Positions 1 to 10,700 of a stretch of DNA of 64,000 bases are shown one piece after another. The DNA comes from Lepas anatifera. Taxonomy: Eukaryota > Arthropoda > Thecostraca > Lepadidae. The translations under genes were made by a program, and so were the position numbers. Within the stretch, counting starts at the first letter, position 1; each line of letters opens with the position of its first letter. The stretch lies in contig JAOTON010001027.1 of assembly GCA_034440635.1 (NCBI GenBank), positions 1,576,001-1,640,000 on the forward strand, written 5' to 3'. A model generated the notes under the pieces. It ran no database searches and was not told where the DNA came from. It saw nothing but the letters and a program-made list of their open reading frames with translations.

Positions 1-1774
1 TACTTCAAATATCACTGATCAAAACTTTTGATAGTTACTATAATAGGTGAAAGTTTGTTCAATAAACATTGTGGACTATTCAGCATTGTTTCGAATTTGT
101 ACAAAATGGGGCTACTCCGTGAGGTTTCAAAACAAAAGTTTAAAGAAGTATGAAACGGAGAGTTGACCGATATGTTTCTCCGTGAACAATTGAAGTTCCG
201 ACCACCATCTGCACAACTGCACAGTGAGCACCCGAAACTGAATTCATCTATCGCGATGGGCTGGAAGGCTTGCCAACTTGGTGGATGAACATCTGCTTGA
301 TGAACAATACGTCCCCTAGACTGTCAAACACAGTGATGAGCTGCTCCGTTGTTTGGCCGCAGTGACGGCCGCCCTCAATGTGGCGTAGTGTGACGATAAG
401 AAATGACCACCAAGCAGCTGCCTACCTGCAGCTGGAGAAGTGACTCAATGTCGAGTAAAAACACGTGCCGGAAAGCAACAGAGGCCACTGAGGCGTGCGC
501 TTTTCTTTCTCCACGTCAGCAGCAAATATGAATTGAAGCCAGGGAATGAAAAGGTCTTGCCTTTTATTTTATTGGTAAATTTTCCAGTCACCCAGTGCGT
601 TTTGATCCAGTTTGAAATTTCCTACAAAATTCGATGTACTATAAGCATATGCTAGGCCCAGAGGTCAAAGACATCTCATGTTGGCAACCCACATATCCAT
701 GATGCGACCAACATGGCTACCTGAAGTGAAATAAACCTTTGTGTGAACTGATGCTTTAAATTGCTCCCAGTAAATATGTCTAAGTAAGTAAAAATTTACC
801 CTCAATAAATAACAGTACACAAGGAAATAAATCTACAGTGATTTGGAGTTAAATGCAAATTGGAGTTAAGTGTACTAACAAAACTTTCAATTTTGACGTC
901 AGGGTATTGCCATTTAGTACAGGATGTCCTCTCTAGTTATAGTAGATCTCTAGTTATGTGTTTAAGTATTAGACTATATTTGGGTTTTCGGATTTTGTTG
1001 GGGAAGGAATTAAAATAGAAGATAATAGTATTTCAAACCTATATTTATGATTCTTTATCAATGGTCTGGCCGTTGGTAAGGAGTGATAATCCCAAGTAAA
1101 AAGTATGCTAAACAGCTGACGAGCTGGCATATTTCGTGTTATGTAACCAAACGAGATGAGCTATAATTGTGTGGCACATGATGACTTATTGCTCATCAGT
1201 GACATAAATGAATAAATGATGTATTCTTTTGCGCCGAGAGTCCCCGAACTGGTCACCAATTGCTGTGACGTTTCTGACGCGGGACCCACGTTTCCAAACA
1301 TACATCTTAGTCGTTGAAAGAGAAGTGTTATGGTCTCACCCACAGACGACGGAGTTCCGGGTGAGCCAGTCCGCGTTTCTTCGAATGACGGAGGGGCAGT
1401 AGTTTCCGGGAAGAAGAGTTCCAAGGCTTCTTGCGTTACGGAAAATTATAACGGCATGACAAATAGAATAGGGCCGGAAACATCAAGCATTTCAACAGGC
1501 TCTTATGGAACAATAGTAGAGAAGACGGAACTAACTGACTTTCTTTTAAGGCGGAAGAGTGTTCTCGATTAATAATCCTATCCAAGGTAGAAAATCGACT
1601 TGTGAGAGAACATATTCGTGAACTCGGCACAAGTTGCATGTAATTGAATTGCTAACAAAGACCGACCAGGTTGACGGACTCAGTGTAATGCAGTTGGAGG
1701 TCAAAACAAGAGACGTGGGGTTGTGATAATGCACTCAATGTGAAACCCACGACCCAGTTATCGCTGCTGCTCTG
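1..1774. other. No recognisable gene
   Basis: AT-leaning sequence with short, unsupported open frames on both strands (for example 440-655 and 1161-1572). No splice-bounded coding blocks or known repeats seen. Confidence 0.5.
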
Positions 1775-2305
1775 AAAGTACTGCAGGGACGGCGGATTCC
1801 AGGGTGCAAGTGGTGCAGTTGCACCACTCGATTTTTTCAAGTGGTGCAAAAGTATCTTTTGCACCACTTGTTTTGGCTTTGTCCGGGAGGCGCCCCCCAG
1901 GCCTCAGCCGGCGCCCCCGGCCGGTCAGAGAAAATCAAGCCTAATTACCGCCTACCTGAAGAGGTAGGATCCTCTGTGAAAAAGACATTTTCATACATGA
2001 ATGACGCACCTTGACATCAAAACTGCGCCCTGGAAAGCAAAAGGCGCCCCCTCCCCTTGAGTAATGGCGCCCCTCTGGATAGCATAGGCGCCCTTGAAAG
2101 CGTAGGCGCCTCCTGGACAGCTGAGGCGCCTCCGAAGAAGAGAAACGGCGCCCCTAGATATCACATGCGCCCCCTGGTTAGCACAGGTACCCCTTGACAG
2201 CAAAAGGCGCCCCCGCAGAGAAAAGGCGCCCCCTGGACAACATAGGCGCCCTTTGATAAGAAGGCGCCCCCTGGAGAGATAAGAGAAACCCCCCCTCCCG
2301 AAAAC
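1775..2305. repeat. Repeat family A, copy 1: paired hairpins plus GGCGCC-rich minisatellite
   Basis: The copy starts with a GACGGCGGATTCC block, then two consecutive inverted repeats built on AAGTGGTGCA. The second (1838-1870) is a perfect 15-bp stem with a 3-base loop. From about 1990 a degenerate array of roughly 20-25-base units follows, each of the type GGCGCCCCTGGATAGCATA. Copy 2 begins with the same block at about 2306, so the two are a tandem duplication of the whole unit. Open frames on the minus strand here are repeat translations. Confidence 0.8.
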
Positions 2306-3325
2306 AACGGCGGCAGGGACGGCGGATTCCGCAGGACAGGGTGTGCAGTTGCACACCTTGAAAAAATGATGGTGTACAATAGTATATTTTTGCACACCTG
2401 GTTTTGACCTCGTACGGGGAGGCCCTCACGGATTTGGGTGGCACCCCCGGATTTTGCCGGCGCCCCCGGCCGGTCAAGAGAAAATCAGACACATCGCCTG
2501 TCTGAAGGGGTAGTACCCTCTGTGTAAAATAAAATACACTTTCAAATATGAATGGCACCCCCTGACATCAAAGCTGCACCCTGGACAGCAAAAGGTGCCC
2601 ACCCCTTGAGTAAAAGCGCCCCTCTGGATAGCAAAGGCGACCTCTAGACAGCAGAGGCGCCCCTGGACAGAAAAAGGCACCCCCAATTGAGGAGTAACGA
2701 CGCCCCTGAATAGCATAGGCGCCCTCTGGTTAGCACAGGCACTCCTGTACACTAAGAGGCGCCCCCTCCCCATAGAGCAAAGGCACCCCTCTGGATATCA
2801 TAAGCTCCCTTTAATAGCAATCGTGCTCCCTGGACAGCAGGGGCGCCCTCTGGATAGGATAGGCGCCCCCAAAACAGCAAATACGCCCTTTGATACCAAA
2901 AGCGCCCCATGGACAGAACACACCCTCTGGATAGCATAGGCACCCCTGGACGGCAGAGACGCCCCTAAAGAAGAGCAACGGCACCCCGGGATAGCATATG
3001 CGCCCCTGGTTAGCACAGGCACCCCTGGACAGCAAAAGGCGGCCCCCGCCCCTGAGTAAAGGATCCGGGTCTCTGCATAGGATCTGGAGGATCATAATAT
3101 GCAAGGATCTGGATAGCATAGGTGCTCCTGGATAGCGCAGGCGCCTCCTGGACAGCAGAGACGCCTCCGAAGATCCACGGCGCCCCTTGATATCATATGC
3201 ACCCCCTGGTTAGCACAGGCATCCCTGGATAGCAAAAGGCGCCCCCCCGAGAGCAAAGGCGCCCCCTCTGGAAAGAATAAGCACCCATGGATAGGAAAGG
3301 CGCCCCCTGGAAAGGACAGCAGAAC
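2306..3325. repeat. Repeat family A, copy 2: longer GGCGCC-rich minisatellite
   Basis: The same organisation as copy 1: GGCGGATTCC, a diverged hairpin pair (GTGTGCAGTTGCACAC at 2340-2355), a CCGGCGCCCCCGGCCGG block, then a longer array of units alternating GGCGCCCC, TGGATAGCATA and TGGACAGCA up to about 3325. Unit length and sequence vary strongly. Multiple overlapping minus-strand frames reading as Gly/Ala/Gln-rich repeats are by-products. Confidence 0.8.
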
Positions 3326-4302
3326 ATTTTTTAAGGAAAACTCAGTGGAGGGGGCGGGGCGGTAGAGATTTTCTTGTGCTGGCCATTATAATGTCTTCGG
3401 GGGATCAAACCCCCATTTGGAGGGGGCGTTAATAAAATTTAGACGTGCTAGTGTTAAAAAGATGTCTCCTATTTTTTGTTATTCCATATTCTAAAGATTA
3501 GAGATGCTGCCCAGGACTGCGGGATTTTTTCAACGGAAAAAGGCCAAACCGGGTTTGGGAAAAGGCCAAAAGGTTCAAATAGTATTTGCACTAAAAATCT
3601 TGTTTTTTATAAATTTCGTCCAAGTTCTTCCCAGTACGGCTGATGGAGTCTGAGTCTCATTAAAGTCCTCAAGGGACTTGTCACGGAGACCCCGACCCCA
3701 CCACCCGAACGAGTAACGCCCACAATGAAGGGTTGATTTAGAAGCCAAAGTTTAACCTCCCACAAAGCACAGGGATGGCCGCCTCGCTCAGGTCACCATC
3801 TCATCAGTCAGTTGCCAGCCGACCTACGTCGGGCAAACGATTGAGCGCCGGAGCGTCTCAGGGGAACCGATCTCAAGCCTGGACATGCACTGCCACTGCA
3901 TGCTTCTCAGCAGCGGGCCTGAGCCCGACGCTCTACCAACCGAGCAACCGGAGCGGCCAAATGGCCAAATAAATACCACAAAAGCCATATTTGAGGCTAA
4001 AACGAACCCTACCGGGTGTCATAAACCCACAGAAAAAGGACAGAGCACTCTTGTATCACTGCAGTGAACAGTGCACTGTATAAAACTAAATGTTGATAAT
4101 TTGATATTGACTTGACGATATATTTTTAACACACTGCCCATCTCATAAGAAGGCAGGAGTCCCCTTCAATCCCGTGTGGCGACCCAATTATTTTATCCAC
4201 ATAACTAAACAATTTGTTAGCATCATCAATTATCTTGGCCGCACCACTCCCCGCTAACATTTGATATCTTCCTGCTTTTTCTGTGAATTGTTTGCTCTTG
4301 AA
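3326..4302. other. Intergenic; decayed sequence apart from one SINE-like head
   Basis: Nothing recognisable except the tRNA-like stretch at 3857-3950. Confidence 0.5.
3857..3950 (-). repeat. Possible tRNA-derived SINE head
   Basis: The minus strand reads GCTCGGTTGGTAGAGCG (3930-3946), a good Pol III box A, with a poorer box B candidate (GATCGGTTCCC) about 60 bases on. The arms do not fold into an intact tRNA. Confidence 0.4.
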
Positions 4303-4314
4303 CAGTGACGGATC

Positions 4315-4585
4315 CATAGGCAGATCCAGGATTGCCAATCGGAGGGGAGCACCTTCCCGGGGGCGCCATCCGGAGCAGGGGGCGCCACTTTTGACCGGAA
4401 AAACCTACCAGGTGGGCGTAAAATACTATCGGTGAGCACCGATTTTCGCATCCTGGGGAGAGCGGGAAGCGCCACTTCAGGCGAGTGCCATCAACCTTTC
4501 AGGGGGCGCCGTGACCATTTCAGGGGGCGCCGAGGATCGATCGGGGGCTGCATCTGCCCTCCCCTTGCCCCTGGATCCGCGTATG
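4315..4585. mobile_element. hAT-type MITE, family B, copy 1, nested in another MITE
   Basis: The ends are inverted (CATAGGCAGATCCAGG and CCTGGATCCGCGTATG). They are flanked by GACGGATC (4307-4314) and GGCGGATC (4586-4593), an 8-bp duplication with one mismatch, as made by hAT transposases. No transposase is encoded. Removing the insert joins CAGTGACGGATC to TAGAATTTTAG, which looks like the end of another hAT-like MITE (CAGTGGCGGATC type), so this is a nested insertion. Confidence 0.8.
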
Positions 4586-4593
4586 GGCGGATC

Positions 4594-5719
4594 TAGAATT
4601 TTAGTAAGGTGGGGGGAACGCGGAGCCTCAAAGTGGGCACTTTACCATCAACTTTTCACCCAAAGGGCGCCTATGGTGTTCGGTTTTCGGTTGCCGTCAT
4701 TTTCGTGGATCGTATTTTTAACAACGTCCTATCCCACCCTCTCCCAGCCATAACAGTTTGTACCAGCCAAGCAAGATGCCTATTTGGCGTGATATTTGAA
4801 ACAATGAATTGCTAAACAGTTCAGTCCACACTTTTTTCGGCACCTCTTGAAAAATCTGTAACTACCACTAGGTCATGGAGAAATTCGAGACACTTGGGAA
4901 GATGCAACAGCTGAACATAAAGGTATATATCTGAGGATTTTTCTATTAGTGAAGAGAGGTTAAGTTTATTTTAATATCAAATATGATAAGCATCATTTTG
5001 CCTTTCCACGTGGCCAAGATTCGTAAGATAATGGTGAGAGGACATTGAAAATAATCGCAGCGAGTGTGAACCTGGCCTGTGCGCTGTCCAAGAAAATTAC
5101 CTCAGCGGAAAAGCTTTAAGTTGTAGGAAACACAAACCGGACTTTAACCCACATTATTAATTGCTCCTAAAAATAATGTTTGAACCAGATGGCAGACTCA
5201 AGGAGATATAAGGGAAGTTGAAACGTTAAGATAAACACAGAATGAAGTATGTGGGCATTTTCCATCGACCTTTATCTATATTCTTCAATTCATCAGCATG
5301 GGAGAATTGCTCTTGTGCGTGAAATTTCGGAGGTGTTAAGAGAATTTCGGTAGCCATGTGATTGAATGCTGAAATAGATCATGCCATAGGCATGTGTGAT
5401 TTGTGACATAAATGGGCCCTACTAGAATAAAAGAAAACAGTTTCAACGTGTCCAAGTACTCTTTTGATAAATTGATACCTTTTTTTCGTTTATTGGCTGT
5501 AATTTGCGCGTTTAATGATCATGTGCAGTGTTCAGATCGAAGTGAAAAGACCATTCAGATTGATAAAACGAGTATATTTTGTCACTGACCATCCACTTAT
5601 AGGTACCATCAACCATCGCCTTCAGGTCAAGTTCAGGACTCATTTAAGAGAAGAGGTGAGCGTGCACTGTGCATGCCCAAATCGAGACACAGCCGCCCTC
5701 CCGATGGACAGACCGCGCA
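4594..5719. other. Intergenic; probable remains of the outer MITE, then unidentified
   Basis: The first part (from TAGAATTTTAGTAAGG) probably belongs to the outer MITE interrupted by the family B copy. From about 4860 to 5640 nothing is recognised; the LINE remnant may begin slightly before 5720. Confidence 0.4.
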
Positions 5720-7050
5720 GAAATACGTCCTCGTCGCGTTTGATTTCGCGCACGCGTACGACGTAGTGGACCACCACCTGCTACGCGTTCGCCTGCTGTA
5801 GATGGGGCTGTCAAATTGCACGGTGGCCTGGATTTGGCAGTGACTCCGGGACCGAAGAGTCCAGGTGGAACTAAATGGTGTGCTTTCCAGTGAGCGCATT
5901 TTCGAACTGGCCTGCCGTAAGGAAGTGTCTTATCGCCAGTTTTATTTTTGTATGGGCGGCTCGGCTGGTAGACGCACTCTGCGCGGTTCCCGGATGCTCC
6001 CTACATGTACGCCGATGATACGGCGGCTCTCTGCACGGGCAACAACATCCAAGTCACCAAGGACCGGGCGCAATAAAGCTGCTGCTGGCACCCTCATGAA
6101 GTGGACCCGACAGCACAAAATGGTGGTATCAGGAGCCAAGATCCAAGTACTGGTGATGTCCCAGTGGGCCAGAGACGCCGATCCCTTCAATTTTAAGGTC
6201 GACGGGAAGTCTGTCACTGCTGGAGACACCCTACAGCTACTTGGCGTCACCATCGATCGGCTCCTCCATTTCGGTCCACACTGTAAGAGACTGTGGGAGA
6301 AGGTCCACCCCCGCATCTCCCACCTACGTCAACTGTCCGGCTGCAACTGGGGCTGCACGAACAGCACCTCCGAACCGTCGCTACTGGCTACGTGAGAGGA
6401 GCGATGGAGTAAGCGGCCGCAGCGTGGCTCCACGCCACACCGCCATTTCATGTCGAGCCGCTGGAACGCAAAATGAGAGCGTCGGCACGTATCATCACAG
6501 GATGCACCCACTCCACTCCCAGCCGAGTTAAGACTCCCCGCGTAGCGGCCAGAAGGAGGGTACTCGCGACCCGACTGCTGGTGAAATTCCATACCCTGCC
6601 GCCTGAAGACCCTCTGTGAAGACGTGCGGAGGCGACAGCGCCCTCTCGACTCTCCTCGGTGACCGGGTGGCGGCAGGTGGGCAAAGACATGTAGGATCAA
6701 GCAGGCATCTCCTCCCCATCGAGTCTTTCCTTCCTCGACGTCTTCCACTGTGGTTATCAGGAGAGTGAGTCACATTTCAACTAGACGTGGGCCCACTGAC
6801 ATCAGGAGCGCCACCTGTCCGGAAGAAGCGAGTAGCTCTCCCCACCTCGCTTCCCTGACTCAATGTGCCACATGGGTGTGGACCGACGGGTCAGTGCACA
6901 GAGGGGTCACGAGCGGGGAGCTGGGTCTTCATCGAGTCACCAGACAGAGCCCAGCATGAGCTCAGGCGACCAGCAGGCTCGCTCTGCTCGAGTTTTCAGG
7001 CTGAGATGGTAGCCATCCAAACTGCCTGTGTCTTCCTACTGGACTAATCA
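5720..7050 (+). pseudogene. Decayed non-LTR retrotransposon: RT and RNase H remnants (I-group-like LINE)
   Basis: Reverse-transcriptase blocks appear in order but in different frames. FDFAHAYDVVDHHLL (from 5739, frame 3) holds the first catalytic Asp. GLP-stop-GSVLSPVLFL (from 5909, frame 2) is the GLPQGS block with CAA changed to TAA. MYADD (6005-6019, frame 2) is the active-site box. Then KMVVSGAK and LQLLGVTID appear in frame 3. Downstream, VWTDGSV (about 6877) and SFQAEMVAIQTA (about 6990-7025) are RNase H motifs with catalytic Asp and Glu. RT followed by RNase H suggests an I-type LINE. Endonuclease and ORF1 are absent, so the copy is 5'-truncated, and several frameshifts and stops make it inactive. 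Confidence 0.85.
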
Positions 7051-7322
7051 GTGCACACAGAAGATCCAGTCATCTTCAGCATGGCCTGCCAAGGTGACGA
7101 CGCATTATAGAAATAAAATGGCTTCAATGTCTGCAGATAAGACAGCGAATCGGTAAAAATCGCAAACTTCCTCACCATCAGCTTAGACACCTGGTCCAAA
7201 CAGCAAAAAAATGGAGTACAGCTCTGAAGTAAAAATGGATCCTTCGTAAGGCAAACTAGAAAACTTCTCAACATCGTCACCAACAAATGCACGCCCTGTG
7301 CCATTGTCACTTTCTTTTGCAA
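7044..7322 (-). pseudogene. RNase H-like fragment in antisense orientation
   Basis: The minus-strand frame contains KFAIFTDSLSYLQTLK, which resembles the third RNase H block (FTDS with catalytic Asp) of LINE RNase H domains. It sits directly after the plus-strand RNase H remnant, which breaks off just before where this block would be expected. Either the end of the LINE was inverted (as happens by twin priming) or a second fragment landed here in reverse. The rest of the frame is not recognisable. Confidence 0.45.
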
Positions 7323-7377
7323 CCGTCTATATAGAAACAGACATGGTTTTCGAACGGCTCCGCAAGCAAGTTCATAA

Positions 7378-7632
7378 AATACTGACGCGTCGGTTCAGGA
7401 GGCAAATTTTTGCTTTGTTGGCGTAGGTTGTGTTCGTGTTAACTGTCGAGATGAGCTATGGTTCAATAACAGCTGCTCCATGTGGTTCGACGGGATTGCT
7501 GTCGATACCAGCCTGTGCCAGCCAGGCACAGACTCTCACTCCCTGGTGACGGGTTGCAAAACGCGAGCCACTGTCTATCTGACTGAGGTAGGCGTCGCCA
7601 AAAAATGTTTGGTATGTGGGGCGTGTTGGTGA
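7378..7632 (+). other. Cysteine-rich open frame without start codon (unidentified)
   Basis: The frame is open from just after a TAA at 7375 to a TGA at 7630. It contains CVRVNC, NNSCSMWF, LCQPG, GCKTRA and KKCLVCGACW. There is no ATG at its start and no family match that I recognise. It lies between the LINE remnant and a MITE, so it may be part of an old element. I cannot show that it is coding. Confidence 0.2.
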
Positions 7633-7638
7633 CTTATT

Positions 7639-8094
7639 TTAAAGGGAACGTGGCACCTTGGTAAAATCCTGGAATTTTGTGTAAATAGGCGTACTTTTTA
7701 GCCGAAAATAATGAAACCACTCATGATTTCTCTAAAAATGTACAACAAGCTCAATGCTTTTATTTTTAAAATACTCCTCTAGAAAAATGAATAAATATCT
7801 GCCTCTGGATGATGTCATGATCTGGCAACCACTACCATACTCGAAACACTTCAAGGGCTTCGATTGGCTGATGCTCATCGTGATGTCAGCATATGTCGTC
7901 ACACCAGCAGCTCACAACAATGGCCGCCTGGCGAGAGGTACATGAGAGGTACATTTCGGGTAGGTTTTAGTTTTTTCTACGGAAAAATCGAGTTCGAAGA
8001 CAAATGATATATAGAGCACCTGGTTTTCCGATTTGCTTTACAACTTGGCTATCTCAGTTAAAATCACGTTCTAAAGGTGCCACATTCCTTTTAA
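7639..8094 (+). mobile_element. TTAA-flanked MITE, family D, copy 1
   Basis: The element is 456 bp. Near-perfect terminal inverted repeats (AGGGAACGTGGCACCTT against AAGGTGCCACATTCCTT) are directly bordered by TTAA on both sides, the signature of piggyBac-type transposition. No coding capacity. Confidence 0.85.
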
Positions 8095-8299
8095 TGGCTT
8101 AATGCAAAGCGAGTATCTTACTGCGCATTTGTAGCGGTATTTCACTAATTTCCACTGGCATGCTTATTATGGGTGAAGCTTGGAACGCTCCTGTTACTAT
8201 TCTGATAGCGAGATGACGGACATATCGATAATCTTTTTCGCGGACTAAGGAGTGGCCTCATACGCAACCCCGGTCTGCGACCTGGGATAACCCCCACCG

Positions 8300-8497
8300 G
8301 CGCAGGAGAGCCGCATGACAATGTGCTGAAATCAACCATATTTCTTTCTCAATGTATCTCTTCATAAGCCTGTAGGTCAGTGCCATCATTCTTTTCTTTG
8401 AAATAAATAGTAAATATCCCGCAGTCAACCCCGGATTCGACCCGCGCACTCCTCATCACGAGACAGGACCTCTAACCACTAGTCCACTGCGCCACAC
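8300..8497 (-). repeat. tRNA-derived SINE
   Basis: On the minus strand GTGGCGCAGTGGACTAG (box A, up to 8495) and GGGTCGAATCC (box B, about 8433-8443) have tRNA-like order and spacing, followed by a non-tRNA tail. Acceptor arms do not pair, so this is not a functional tRNA. The tail end is not sharply defined. Confidence 0.7.
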
Positions 8498-10567
8498 AGT
8501 ACCGACTCCCACTAACCCTACACCTGTGACCCGTCAGAGGTCACTGGCCGGTATCACGCAATCGAAACGATGCCGTGATCGTGGCGCCGGGTGTTGTGTT
8601 CGTACAGAAAAGGCATGGTATAAAGCTGCTTCTAGAAGACGAACCAAACATTAGATTCGCCTAGAATCACTTGTATCGGCGACCCAGGACCCTAAGCTAG
8701 CTTTATGCCAAATTGCATCCACTTCCATTCATTTTGAGGACTTGAAACCATGGTGAGAAGCAAACATGTTCCGAGAAATTTAGCTCCTTGAAATACCCTT
8801 TCGGACGAATTACTCGAAAGCCGTTGGAGATAAGTGGGTAGTGTAAATGAATTGAATGACTACAATTAATTTTCCTATTCAGCCATGTCAATTCTGAGCT
8901 TGTGAATGACATATGCTCTGAACCGAAAAGCTGCAAATAGAAGGTTTTCTACTAAAATTATATTAATACATATAAGACAATGAATTTTATTATCTCGATA
9001 TCCATCTCCGAATATTATCAGGCGGAAGCAATGTTCTTTCATCATTTGAAATGAAAAGTCAAATCGGCGCATTAGATCGCGAGAGATTAAGATTTAAATG
9101 AAATGAGCAAAAATGTAGTCTTCCGGCAAAATGGCAAAACTAGGTCAGAATTTTACGTTTTCCACTGGAAACTATGCCTAAGCACAAGAAAATTGACGTA
9201 GCTGCCTCCACGTGGCTGTCTTTAAACTAACTGAAGCGTGCCTTCTGACATTTCGAGCTTACAAGTCGGCTGTCAAATTTCAATATCTTTTTGCTTGTAC
9301 TAGAAATACTGCGTTTTGGCGTAATAAATATTGTCGGACCAGTTCGAACTTTTTTCTTAGGTGGCCTTGTTGCTTATTCAAAGGAGGCAGATTTCAAGTT
9401 CGTCGCTTAAGAAATAAAAATGATAAAAATGCAAAATTGAAAACATTTGTTCCAAAATTTCTCAAAAACTATTTTGAATTTAAATTCGGGGCCTTAGTTT
9501 GGGCGTCTAGCGTAAAAGGGCAATCACCCTACACAATTGCAGAGCCCTGGTATCAACTGTCAGAACCGCCAAACGGCCAGAATAGAGCCTCTTGAGAAAT
9601 CTCAGTCCGCTTCGCTCCATGGATTTCGTCATGCGGCTCTGACACAGCCGTACTCGATCTTCGGACGAATAAGTGATCTACACAGCATAAGAAGCTTATA
9701 ACGTAGCGTATAACAATGAGCGTATAACGTGCGCATAACGTATATATAGGCGATAAGCGTATAACGTGTATAGCATGAGAAACATTTCTCTATCTGCACG
9801 GTATCTCATCCTCGTCAACACCTTCAGTATTTTCAGCGTATCGAAACATTTTTTTGCGGAAATCCTTCAGGTGTGGCACATATGAAAGCTTATCGAGTGT
9901 GAGCTTGATAAATCTGGTTTCTGAAACCATAGTATATATTGCACCCCATAAAACATACAAGCAGTACAAAAATAAAAGACAGGCCACGCACTCATGGGCG
10001 CCCCCGGCGCGGAGCTCCTAAATTACGCCGGGGACGCCGCCGTAGAACGGGCAGTTAAAAAGGCACTATTATGATGGCGAAAAACTACATACGTCCACAG
10101 TCATATCTCACGCGCACGCCCGACATGTCGCTGCATTCTGCTACAACGTCGCTCGGATTTCCGCGAGTTTACAGAATCGGGTATTCAGTCTCAATGTCTA
10201 TTATAAAAGTGCACGCACTATGTCTTTGAACTTGAAAATTTCAGTCCATTGCGTGTGATCCATTGCTGCAATATGTCAAGGCCAAGCTGCAGCCGCCTCT
10301 GCGCAGCTGCTGTAGTAGACACTGTCACACATATTGTGAAGTCTTCAACGAAAAACACGTGACGTATGTTTGCGGGAAGTGTCTGCAATATCATTGGTCA
10401 TAACTGCAAACAAGGCTATGAATATCGCAGAATCCTGGGCTATGCTACTCTGTTGCTGATGCCCATCCGATACGACTGAGTTTACGCGAAATCTAAAATA
10501 CCTATTTTTCGGAATATTAGAAATAAACCACCCCACGTGGCCTCGCACGCCGAGTCCAAGAGTTTCT
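8498..10567. other. No recognisable gene
   Basis: AT-rich DNA with one short degenerate repeat (9690-9785). The frame at 9212-9595 has no recognisable features. Confidence 0.5.
9690..9785. repeat. Short degenerate tandem repeat (GCGTATAACGT type)
   Basis: Roughly seven variants of a 10-13-base motif such as GCGTATAACGT and GCATAACGTATA lie in tandem. No other feature is visible. Confidence 0.6.
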
Positions 10568-10700
10568 GCAGAAAGCCATTGGATAGCAAAGGCGCCCCCA
10601 AGAGATGATGGCGCCCCCTGGGGAGGAAGGCGCCCCTCCAGAAAATCTTGCACCACTTCTCGAAAATGGAATCCGCCGTCTCTGAAGTACTGACTGATAC
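10568..10700 (-). repeat. Repeat family A, short copy 3 (inverted)
   Basis: Three GGCGCC-type units are followed by GCACCACTTCTCG and GGAATCCGCCGTCTCTG, the reverse complement of the start of copies 1 and 2. This shows that family A is dispersed and mobile rather than a purely local tandem array. Confidence 0.75.

Noticed and set aside
1991..3119. Overlapping minus-strand open frames (60-134 codons) reading as Gly/Ala/Gln-rich repeats
   Set aside because: They are translations of the GGCGCC minisatellite in several frames at once. Unit lengths are not multiples of three throughout and no start, signal or splice support exists.
5942..6316. Minus-strand 124-codon frame
   Set aside because: Shadow of the LINE reverse-transcriptase remnant on the opposite strand.
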